Source: Pseudofrankia asymbiotica
GTDB lineage: Bacteria > Actinomycetota > Actinomycetes > Frankiales > Frankiaceae
NCBI RefSeq assembly: GCF_001983105.1
Contig: NZ_MOMC01000030.1
Coordinates: 1 to 8,108 of the forward strand
DNA length: 8,108 nt
Reading direction: 5' to 3'
The position numbers and the translations under genes were made by a program. Below the pieces are notes generated by a model that saw nothing but the letters and a program-made list of their open reading frames with translations, was not told the DNA's origin and searched no databases. Shown here piece after piece: positions 1 to 8,108 of this stretch. Each line of letters starts with the position of its first letter. Positions within the stretch are counted from its first letter, which is position 1.

Positions 1-144
1 TCAACCCGCCACCAGTCGCGTACCTCATACAGACGATCTACCCGGCGATCAGACCCCGATCCCATCCGACCCCGCGGATTAAAGCTCAGTAACGGGACTG
101 GCCGTTCGGACGCGCCAGGGCCGACACCACCGGGGGCGGCCGTC
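1..144. other. Non-coding flank, nothing recognised
   Basis: No reading frame here looks like a protein on either strand. The stretch lies downstream of the minus-strand membrane-protein gene. I see no clear intrinsic terminator with a T tract and no repeat. A minus-strand frame running through this area and the next gene is Arg/Pro-rich, which is typical of a shadow frame in GC-rich DNA. Confidence 0.5.
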
Positions 145-588
145 TCACCACTGGACCCCAAGGCCCTGCATGAGCGCGGCCAGCAGCGCGACCGCCGCTC
201 CGGCGCCGACCCCGACCAGCAGGTAGCTGCATAGCCAGGATGGCGGGCGTTCGCCGCGCATTTCCACCGAGCAACCAGGTCTGCGAGGCAGGTAGAGGAC
301 CACGAGCTGGTAGCCGATCGGCAGCGCCCGCCGGACGATGATCTCGTGTGCCCCGCCGCCGGCGTCGGCGTAGACGCAGACGGTGTCGGTCCGCCAGAGG
401 TCGAGCGCGCGCACGCCGCTGCGCCGGACGAGCACCTCCCGGCGGCTCCGCGCGACGGCGACCGTCCGAACGCCGTGGCGCAGGAAATGCCTGTAGGAGC
501 CCACGTCCACGGCGCCGAGAAGACCGAAGGCGAGGACGATCGCGCCGAACACAACCAGCGGTACCCAGATCACCGCGCCACACCTCAC
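145..588 (-). CDS. Small two-helix membrane protein, DUF3592-like
   Basis: The product is 147 residues, starting at GTG (586-588) and ending at TGA (145-147). Residues about 5-27 form one hydrophobic segment (IWVPLVVFGAIVLAFGLL) and residues about 120-141 a second, rich in Gly, Ala, Val and Leu. Between them lies a beta-rich soluble part containing VVLYLPRRPGCSVEM. This helix, beta domain with a 'V.Y.P..P' turn, then helix layout is that of the DUF3592 family, whose function is unknown. The assignment rests on layout and one motif only. The start has only a weak upstream purine stretch, and a second GTG five codons later is possible. It lies 32 bp downstream of the kinase-like gene on the same strand, so the two may be co-transcribed. 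It is probably a cytoplasmic-membrane protein; no catalytic residue is evident. Confidence 0.6.
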   Translation of the reverse strand: MRCGAVIWVPLVVFGAIVLAFGLLGAVDVGSYRHFLRHGVRTVAVARSRREVLVRRSGVRALDLWRTDTVCVYADAGGGAHEIIVRRALPIGYQLVVLYLPRRPGCSVEMRGERPPSWLCSYLLVGVGAGAAVALLAALMQGLGVQW

Positions 589-620
589 CGTCAGTGACGA
601 TCACCGGTCTGACCACTGGA

Positions 621-1223
621 TTACATGTCGGTCGAATACATGACTCCGCCAGTTTGGTCGGTGCCGGCTGGAATGACTGCTGACAGGGATCCGAGTCGCT
701 CGGCGGTGAGCTGCTTCGTCACGGCTGCGGCGAGCTGGCCGACGTCGACCCGGGACGTGGTGTCAACGCGGATCACCGGGCCGATTCCCAGCGGCTGAGG
801 ATCGGCGGCCCACGCGGCCCAGGAGTCGGTCAGGTGACGGGCATCGTCGTATACCGGATGTCGATGTCGTTCCACGTAGCGCTGCCGTGCCACCGCGGCC
901 GGGACGTCGCACCAGACCTCGACCACCGCAGGGTGCCCGCAGCGGGCCAGCCCTTCGACGGCGAACTCCAGGTCGCGGGGGCGAAACCACCACGAATCCA
1001 GCAGCGCGTGACCGTCCGTCGCCGCGGCGATGGACCACAGCACGTCCATCGCGATCGCTCCGAGCCTGGCCGCCGGCACGGCATCGTTCACGAGTCCGCT
1101 CAACGCCTCCTTGACGACGTCCTTGCCGAGCGCAGGGATCGACAGCTCGGCCGCCAAGCCGGCGGCAAGCGTGCTCTTCCCGGACCCGGGAAGGCCGTTG
1201 ACAAGGATCACTCCCGCCGCCAT
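621..1223 (-). CDS. AAA_33-type P-loop kinase-like ATPase
   Basis: This is a 200-residue cytosolic protein with an ATG start (1221-1223) and TAA stop (621-623). It opens with a strand and a textbook Walker A loop, GLPGSGKST (residues 10-18), only nine residues from the N-terminus. ALGKDVVKEAL (31-41) provides the Asp (D35) that often follows the P-loop strand in small-molecule kinases. A second strand, VVEVWCDVP (100-108), is followed by an Arg/His-rich helix (RQRYVERHRHPVYDD, about 113-127) that resembles the lid supplying phosphate-binding arginines. Size and layout match the AAA_33, zeta-toxin and chloramphenicol-phosphotransferase-like superfamily, which phosphorylates small molecules or nucleotides. 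The substrate cannot be told from sequence. No antitoxin-like partner lies beside it, so a toxin role is not supported. There is no strong Shine-Dalgarno before the ATG. The last 20 or so residues are Gly/Thr/Ser-rich and look like a loose tail. Confidence 0.75.
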   Translation of the reverse strand: MAAGVILVNGLPGSGKSTLAAGLAAELSIPALGKDVVKEALSGLVNDAVPAARLGAIAMDVLWSIAAATDGHALLDSWWFRPRDLEFAVEGLARCGHPAVVEVWCDVPAAVARQRYVERHRHPVYDDARHLTDSWAAWAADPQPLGIGPVIRVDTTSRVDVGQLAAAVTKQLTAERLGSLSAVIPAGTDQTGGVMYSTDM

Positions 1224-1703
1224 AAGGCCATGATCGCAAAGTGGGCGGCGCGCGGCTTCATTTGGCGGGCAGAAACGGACGATAGCCTCGCCCGTCGACT
1301 GCCAGGCTTCTAGATCTGTGCTGACGCGGATCCCATCGCGTTGCGGAACACGTTCGACGCCGGCGGCAAGACCGTGGCGGTGGTCACGACGGCGCCCGCG
1401 ATGTCTACGGCGATGCCCGTCGGATGCCGGTGGTTCGCAAGCTGAAGGGTTGACCTCTCGATGGTCGCTGGACGGTGACAGCTGACCGACGAAGCGGGAG
1501 CCTTTCGGGCAGTGCCGCGTTCCCGGCCTGGTCGGCGGCGATGGGCCAACGCGCCGAGGACAGCGTCACGCCCTGGGCCTTCACCGCGGTACGCGCACGG
1601 GCGGTGCCCGGTCCAGCGCTGCCCCTTCGACCCGACCCGGCCCGACCACGCGCCCCGGCACCGAACAGGGACGGCACGCGTGTTCCCGGACCACCCCGCC
1701 GCC
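1224..1703. other. 480-bp gap with no convincing gene
   Basis: The gap separates the kinase-like gene from the end of the fatty-acid operon. Two overlapping frames are open near 1313-1440: a minus-strand frame ending at 1310 whose last 40 residues are Ala/Val/Thr-rich, and a plus-strand frame beginning just after a TAG near 1312 that contains ADPIALRNTFDAGGKTVAVV. Neither has a ribosome binding site or a family I recognise, and the plus frame lacks a start. Either could be a gene remnant. The rest, about 1440-1700, reads as Arg/Pro-rich shadow in all frames. The gap should contain the promoter of the kinase-like gene and the 3' end of the fatty-acid transcript, but I could not place a -35/-10 pair with confidence. 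Confidence 0.4.

Positions 1704-1710
<7 letters not shown>
1689..1710 (-). terminator. Possible GC hairpin after the quinone reductase gene
   Basis: On the minus strand, GACCGCC (in the last octamer repeat, 1704-1710) can pair with GGTGGTC (1689-1695) through seven pairs including one G-U, around an 8-base loop. It follows the operon's last stop codon by about 30 bp, where a terminator is expected. No T tract follows, so this would be at best a U-less actinobacterial-type terminator or an RNA-stabilising hairpin. Stems this short arise readily by chance at this GC content. Confidence 0.2.
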
Positions 1711-4895
<3,185 letters not shown>

Positions 4896-4901
4896 CTGTG
4901 T

Positions 4902-4906
4902 CTCCC
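4902..4906 (-). promoter_or_regulatory. Ribosome binding site of fadB
   Basis: GGGAG stands six bases before the GTG start of fadB. It begins one base after the TGA of fadA, so ribosomes ending fadA are delivered onto it. With the in-frame stop just upstream, it fixes the GTG as the start. Confidence 0.85.
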
Positions 4907-4907
4907 G

Positions 4908-6116
4908 TCAGACGCGCTCGATGATGGTGGCGATGCCCATGCCGGCGCCGACGCACAGCGTCGCCAGGCCGCGGCGACCGCCCGTGCGCTCGAGCTCGTC
5001 GAGCAGGGTGCCGAGGATCATGGCGCCGGTCGCGCCGAGGGGGTGCCCGAGCGCGATCGCGCCGCCGTTGACGTTGACCACCTCGCCGGGGATCTTGAGA
5101 TCGCGCCGCCACTTCAGGACGACGGCGGCGAACGCCTCGTTCAGCTCGAACAGGTCGATGTCCTCGACCGTGAGGCCGGCCTTGGCCAGGGCCTTCTCGG
5201 TCGCCGGCGTGGGGCCGGTCAGCATCACCGTCGGGTCCGACCCGGTGACGGCCGTCGCGAGGACGCGGGCCCGCGGGGCCATTCCCAGCCGCTCGCCGAT
5301 CGCGGCGTCACCGATGACGACCAGCGCCGCGCCGTCGACGATGCCGGAGCTGTTGCCGGCATGGTGGACGTGCTCGATCCGCTCCAGGTGGTGGTACTTC
5401 TGGAGGGCGACCGCGTCGAATCCGGCCTGTTCGCCCGGCCCGGCGAAGGACGGGGCGAGCCGGGCGAGGCTCTCGACCGTCGTGCCGGGCCGGCGGTGCT
5501 CGTCGGTGTCCAGCACGACCACGCCGTTGAGGTCGGTGACGGGAACGACCGACCTGGCGAACCGCGCCTCGCGCCACGCCGCCTCGGCCCGCTCCTGAGA
5601 CCGGGCCGCGTAGGCGTCGACGTCCTCGCGGGTGAACCCCTCCAGGGTCGCGATCAGGTCGGCCCCGATGCCCTGCGGCACGAAGTAGGCGTCGTAGGCC
5701 GTCGTCGGGTCCTCGGCGAACGCCCCGCCGTCGGAGCCGATCGGCACCCGGGACATCGACTCGACCCCGCCGGCCAGCACGAGGCTCTCGAAGCCCGAGC
5801 GGACCTTCTGCGCGGCCAGGTTGACCGCTTCCAGCCCGGACGCGCAGAACCGGTTGACCTGCACGCCGGCGACGGTGTCGGGCAGCCCGGCGACCATCGC
5901 CGCCGTCCTGGCGAGGTCGCCGCCCTGCTCGCCGACGGGCGAGACGACCCCGAGGACGATGTCGTCGACGAGGTCCGGGTCGAGGCCGGGCAGGCGGCTG
6001 GTCAGCGCGTGGATCAGGCCCACCACGAGGTCGACCGGCTTGGTGGCGTGCAGCGCCCCGCCCCGGTTCTTCCCGCGTGGAGTGCGGATCGCGTCATAGA
6101 TGAATGCGTCGGGCAC
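4908..6116 (-). CDS. fadA: Acetyl-CoA C-acyltransferase (3-ketoacyl-CoA thiolase), FadA
   Basis: This 402-residue degradative thiolase cleaves 3-ketoacyl-CoA with CoA, releasing acetyl-CoA and a shortened acyl-CoA. The nucleophile C91 lies in [10 protein letters not shown] (88-97). The NEAF box is at 326-329, the His box [15 protein letters not shown] at 350-364 (H358), and the second catalytic Cys, C388, is in TLCVGAGMG. The family signature [12 protein letters not shown] is at 254-265. Length and many stretches ([36 protein letters not shown] region) match mycobacterial FadA (Rv0859) as I remember it, the beta partner of the trifunctional complex, so it should assemble with the FadB encoded 12 bp downstream. 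The start is GTG (6114-6116) with an upstream AGAAGGGGG. The acyl-CoA dehydrogenase gene ends 84 bp upstream, the gap being mostly a 27-bp tandem repeat. All catalytic residues are present. Confidence 0.96.
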   Translation of the reverse strand: MPDAFIYDAIRTPRGKNRGGALHATKPVDLVVGLIHALTSRLPGLDPDLVDDIVLGVVSPVGEQGGDLARTAAMVAGLPDTVAGVQVNRFCASGLEAVNLAAQKVRSGFESLVLAGGVESMSRVPIGSDGGAFAEDPTTAYDAYFVPQGIGADLIATLEGFTREDVDAYAARSQERAEAAWREARFARSVVPVTDLNGVVVLDTDEHRRPGTTVESLARLAPSFAGPGEQAGFDAVALQKYHHLERIEHVHHAGNSSGIVDGAALVVIGDAAIGERLGMAPRARVLATAVTGSDPTVMLTGPTPATEKALAKAGLTVEDIDLFELNEAFAAVVLKWRRDLKIPGEVVNVNGGAIALGHPLGATGAMILGTLLDELERTGGRRGLATLCVGAGMGIATIIERV

Positions 6117-6120
6117 GGGG

Positions 6121-6127
6121 CCCCCTT
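6121..6127 (-). promoter_or_regulatory. Ribosome binding site of fadA
   Basis: AAGGGGG (within AGAAGGGGG) lies four bases before the GTG start, close to the anti-Shine-Dalgarno complement. The last G residues and the spacer form a self-complementary GGGGCCCC (6117-6124), which might lower access to the site. It begins three bases from the end of the 27-bp repeat array. Confidence 0.75.
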
Positions 6128-6129
6128 CT

Positions 6130-6210
6130 CTCGCGCGGTATTCGCGTCACAGGCCGCTCGCGCGGTATCCGCGTCACAGGCCGCTCGCGCGGTATCCGCT
6201 TCACAGGCCC
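6130..6210. repeat. 27-bp tandem repeat, three copies, spanning a stop codon
   Basis: Three contiguous units lie at 6130-6156, 6157-6183 and 6184-6210. The first differs from the middle one at 6142, and the third differs at 6200 and 6210. The unit nearest the dehydrogenase gene carries its final Gly-Leu-TGA (stop 6201-6203). The other two repeat that TGA at 6174-6176 and 6147-6149, all in the same frame because 27 is nine codons. Each unit holds a small inverted repeat, perfect in the middle one: CGCGG, TAT, CCGCG (6161-6173). The array fills nearly all the gap before fadA. Confidence 0.97.
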
Positions 6211-7364
6211 AGGTCGCGGCCGACGATCTCTTTCATGATCTCGGTCGTGCCGCCGTAGATGGTGGTGATGCGTGAGTCGACGTAGTCGTGCGCGATTCGG
6301 TATTCGGCCATGTAGCCGTAGCCGCCGTGCAGTTGCAGGCAGCGGCCGACGATGTCGACGAGCTGCTCGGTCGTCCAGAACTTGGCGCCGGCGGCCTCGG
6401 CCGCCGAGAGCTCGCCGCGGTTGTGCCGCGTGACCAGGTCGTCGACGTAGACGCGGCTGACCCGAGTGGCGGTGACCATCTGGGCGAGCTCGAAACGGGT
6501 GTTCTGGAACGAGCCGATCGGCTTGCCGAAGGCCGTTCGCTCGGTCACGTAGCCGAGGGTGCGCTCCAGCACGCCCTCGGCCGAGGCGACGGCGCCGACG
6601 GCGATCGAGAGCCGTTCCTGCGGGAGGTTCCGCATCAGCCCGGCGAATCCGGAGCCCTCCGCGCCCAGCAGGTTGGCGGCCGGCACCCGCACGTCCTCGA
6701 AGAAGAGCTCGCTGGTGTCCTGGGCGTGCAGGCCCATCTTCTCCAGGTTGCGGCCGCGGCTGAACCCTGGGGCGCCGGCGTCGACGACCAGCAGGCTGAG
6801 CCCCTTGTGCGGGTCCGCGCCGGTCCGTACCGCCGTGACGACGAGGTCGGCGTTCTGCCCGTTCGAGATGAAGACCTTGCTGCCGTTGACGACGTAGTGG
6901 TCGCCGTCGCGTACGGCGCTCGTGCGGATGCCGGACAGGTCACTGCCGGTGCCCGGCTCGGTCATCGCGACGGCGACGATCAGCTCGCCGCTCGCGATCC
7001 CGGGAAGCCAGCGGGCCTTCTGCTCGTCGTCGGTGAGGTCGGTGAAGTAGGGGATGACGATGTCGTTGGACAGCTCGACTCCGGCCATGCCGTCGGAGAC
7101 CGGGGTGCGGCCGAGCTCCTCGGCGACGATCGCGTTGAACCGGAAGTCCCGCGTGCCGCCGCCCCCGTACTCCTCGGGGATGTTGAAGCCGAGCACGCCC
7201 GCGCGCCCGGCCTCCTCGAACAGCCAGCGGTCGACCTTCCCCTCCGCGCTCCAGCGCTCGGCGTTGGGCCTGGCGTACTTGTCCACGAAGGCGCGGACGG
7301 TCGCCCGAAAATACTCGTGATCGTCCTCGTAGAGTGCGCGACGGGTCACGAAGACGCCGCTCAT
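6201..7364 (-). CDS. Acyl-CoA dehydrogenase, long-chain (LCAD) type
   Basis: This 387-residue FAD enzyme oxidises acyl-CoA to trans-2-enoyl-CoA and passes electrons to electron-transfer flavoprotein. The N-terminal helical domain includes FNIPEEYGGGG (60-70), and the middle domain AMTEPGTGSDLSGIR (133-147) contacts flavin and substrate. The C-terminal helical domain carries TERTAFGKPIGSFQNTRF (274-291) and RCLQLHGGYGYMAEY (341-355). The position that holds the catalytic Glu in medium-chain enzymes (YEGT) is Gly here, in IYGGTTEIMKEI (369-380). The base is instead probably E250 in NLPQERL, as in long-chain and isovaleryl types. The C-terminus IYGGT.EIMKE also recalls mammalian LCAD. The start is ATG (7362-7364) with GGAG six bases before it. 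It stands first among the intact operon genes, 84 bp ahead of fadA. Chain-length preference is inferred, not shown. Confidence 0.94.
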   Translation of the reverse strand: MSGVFVTRRALYEDDHEYFRATVRAFVDKYARPNAERWSAEGKVDRWLFEEAGRAGVLGFNIPEEYGGGGTRDFRFNAIVAEELGRTPVSDGMAGVELSNDIVIPYFTDLTDDEQKARWLPGIASGELIVAVAMTEPGTGSDLSGIRTSAVRDGDHYVVNGSKVFISNGQNADLVVTAVRTGADPHKGLSLLVVDAGAPGFSRGRNLEKMGLHAQDTSELFFEDVRVPAANLLGAEGSGFAGLMRNLPQERLSIAVGAVASAEGVLERTLGYVTERTAFGKPIGSFQNTRFELAQMVTATRVSRVYVDDLVTRHNRGELSAAEAAGAKFWTTEQLVDIVGRCLQLHGGYGYMAEYRIAHDYVDSRITTIYGGTTEIMKEIVGRDLGL

Positions 7365-7370
7365 GAAGAT

Positions 7371-7374
7371 CTCC
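7371..7374 (-). promoter_or_regulatory. Ribosome binding site of the acyl-CoA dehydrogenase
   Basis: GGAG lies six bases before the ATG at 7362-7364, which supports that start. Confidence 0.85.
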
Positions 7375-7389
7375 GTTCCAACTGGTAGA

Positions 7390-7426
7390 GCATTTTCATT
7401 CCCGCTCTAGACCGAAATAGAAATGC
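7390..7426. promoter_or_regulatory. AT-rich dyad, possible operator or hairpin
   Basis: GCATTTTCATT (7390-7400) and AATAGAAATGC (7416-7426) form an inverted repeat that matches at 9 of 11 positions, including six perfect outer pairs. Fifteen bases separate the arms, with TCTAGA (7406-7411) almost exactly at the centre. The element is the most AT-rich patch in this part of the window and lies 26 bp upstream of the dehydrogenase start. It could be a regulator site controlling the operon, or a hairpin that ends upstream transcription. The stop codon of the ligase remnant (7396-7398) falls inside one arm. No known regulator motif was recognised. Confidence 0.4.
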
Positions 7427-7685
7427 TTGCCGCCATCGATGACCAGGGCCGGCCTGCCATTGTCGGGGCCGCGGGCCGTGGCCGAGGCGGTGGTCTCGGT
7501 CATGCCGTACACGTCGTAGACGCGTGACCCGAGTCCCGCCAGGAACCGGGCGACGTCCGCGTGGCGAGATCGGCCACCACGTGCTCGATCCGGTTGGACG
7601 CCATGATCATTACCGGGTCGCCGGGCTCCAGGTCGGCTTCCAGTTCGGCCTCGATGGCAGCGCGCCGCTTGGCGATGTCGGGCAT
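7396..7685 (-). pseudogene. Remnant of an acyl-CoA synthetase (fadD-type)
   Basis: From ATG 7683-7685 the frame gives an N-terminus beginning MPDIAKRRAAIEAELEAD, then EPGDPVMIMASNRIEHV and VADLA (to about 7563), which resembles the GD.V.IM..NR.EHV.ADL segment near the N-terminus of AMP-forming acyl-CoA synthetases. Continuing, this frame stops at TGA 7500-7502 (61 codons). A different frame from about 7560 gives ADVARFLAGLGSRVYDV then YGMTETTAS, the segment around the A5 motif (YG.TE) of the same family. Some 200 residues that normally lie between these parts are missing, and so is the rest of the C-terminus. A tail, GRPALVIDGGKHFYFG, resembles an N-terminal segment (RPAL.DG...Y) and would be out of order; that match is weak. 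The frame ends at TGA 7396-7398. It looks like a ligase gene broken by internal deletions and a frameshift. No ATP or CoA site survives complete, so an active enzyme is unlikely. Confidence 0.75.
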
Positions 7686-7692
7686 GTTCGAT

Positions 7693-7697
7693 CCTCC
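7693..7697 (-). promoter_or_regulatory. Ribosome binding site of the ligase remnant
   Basis: A perfect GGAGG lies seven bases before the ATG at 7683-7685. It marks the start of the old ligase gene and suggests that the 61-codon fragment could still be translated. Confidence 0.8.
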
Positions 7698-7715
7698 AGC
7701 CTCACTCAGGTGAAC

Positions 7716-7740
7716 GGTCGCGCTCGGTCGCGGTCGCGCT
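7716..7740. repeat. Short GGTCGC repeats at the GMC gene stop
   Basis: GGTCGC occurs at 7716-7721, 7726-7731 and 7732-7737. The 9-mer GGTCGCGCT occurs at 7716-7724 and again at 7732-7740. The second 9-mer supplies two bases of the TAG stop of the oxidoreductase gene (7739-7741). It is looser than the two other arrays and could be partly chance in GC-rich DNA. Confidence 0.6.
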
Positions 7741-8108
7741 AGGCGAGCGTGACCGCCAGGCGCCCGGCGTTCATGTAGCCGATCGCCTCGATCGAGATCA
7801 TGGGATTGACACCCGGCGACGTCGGGAAACACGAGGCGTCCGCGACCACGACGTTCGGCACGTCCCAGGTGGCGCCGTCGGGATCCGTCGCGCTCATGTC
7901 CGCGCAGGCACCCATCCGCGCCGTGCCCATGAGATGCAGCGCGGCGATGGCGCACTGGCCGGGGCCGTAGCCCGCCGCGTGGCACGCGGCCACGAACTGT
8001 TCGTACGAGCCGCGCCTGCCCGGCTCGTAGGAAGGCCCGGCCTGGTGCGCCGAGTAGATCCGGCGCGCGCCCGCCGCCTCGAGGATCCGCGTGGCGCCCT
8101 CGATCCCG
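7739..8108 (-). CDS. GMC-family flavin oxidoreductase, C-terminal part
   Basis: The gene runs off the right edge; the last full codon in view starts at 8107, giving 122 residues and a TAG stop (7739-7741). The end of the glucose-methanol-choline oxidoreductase fold is clear. LHLMGTARMGA (about 58-67 of the fragment) carries the usual active-site His of this family. VPNVVVADASCFPTSPGVNP (residues 83-102) has the conserved D.S..P...GVNP box that closes the FAD site, with the second active-site residue Asn at about 101; MISIEAIGYMNAGRLA follows. Such enzymes oxidise alcohols with FAD. HLMGT.RMG is common in long-chain alcohol and sterol oxidase relatives, which would suit a fatty-acid locus, but choline dehydrogenase-like or other alcohol substrates remain possible without the N-terminal part. 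The GTG at 7991-7993 is an internal codon, not a start, since the frame continues upstream with family-like sequence. It ends 53 bp before the ligase remnant. Confidence 0.9.
   Translation of the reverse strand, partial: GIEGATRILEAAGARRIYSAHQAGPSYEPGRRGSYEQFVAACHAAGYGPGQCAIAALHLMGTARMGACADMSATDPDGATWDVPNVVVADASCFPTSPGVNPMISIEAIGYMNAGRLAVTLA

Noticed and set aside
86..616. 176-codon minus-strand frame overlapping the membrane protein gene
   Set aside because: It is Arg-rich throughout with no motif, while the overlapping 147-residue frame has two clear membrane segments.
621..1223. Zeta-type toxin of a toxin-antitoxin pair
   Set aside because: The fold is related, but no small antitoxin gene adjoins it, and the P-loop and lid alone do not separate toxins from ordinary small-molecule kinases.
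6130..6210. CRISPR array
   Set aside because: The 27-bp units abut directly with no spacers, and no cas gene is present. It is a plain tandem repeat.
7686..7985. Upstream part of the 161-codon frame spanning the GMC gene end and the ligase relic
   Set aside because: Before the ATG at 7685 it is an out-of-frame shadow of the GMC oxidoreductase. The strong GGAGG marks 7685 as the real old start.

Overview
The window is very GC-rich and coded almost entirely on the minus strand. Several genes start with GTG, ribosome binding sites are purine-rich, and the fatty-acid genes resemble mycobacterial fadA/fadB (Rv0859/Rv0860 type). This points to a high-GC actinobacterium. A Frankia-like filamentous genus is a guess, not something the sequence proves.

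Right to left (the direction of transcription), the window holds: the C-terminal 122 residues of a GMC-family flavin oxidoreductase, cut by the window edge; a decayed, multiply deleted acyl-CoA synthetase (fadD-type) that keeps a good ribosome binding site; an acyl-CoA dehydrogenase of the long-chain (LCAD) type; a fadA-type thiolase; a fadB-type enoyl-CoA hydratase/3-hydroxyacyl-CoA dehydrogenase; and an enzyme usually annotated as nitronate monooxygenase, which looks more like the PA1024-class NADH:quinone reductase. After about 500 bp with no convincing gene come a small P-loop kinase-like protein and a two-helix DUF3592-like membrane protein. These last two appear unrelated to fatty-acid metabolism.

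The four intact fatty-acid genes form one tight operon. The dehydrogenase makes the enoyl-CoA, FadB hydrates it and oxidises the 3-hydroxyacyl-CoA with NAD+, and FadA cleaves the 3-ketoacyl-CoA. The quinone reductase could reoxidise the NADH made by FadB. The operon encodes a full turn of beta-oxidation but no working activating ligase in this window, since the ligase upstream is a remnant.

The most unusual feature is a set of short tandem repeats that sit on stop codons: a 27-bp unit repeated three times at the end of the dehydrogenase gene (giving three in-frame TGA codons), an 8-bp unit repeated 5.6 times at the end of the quinone reductase gene, and a looser GGTCGC repeat at the end of the GMC gene. 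A 9-bp triplication also lies inside fadB. The dehydrogenase, fadA and fadB all lie in the same reading frame, separated only by TGA codons. I found no RNA gene, CRISPR array, insertion sequence or phage element.
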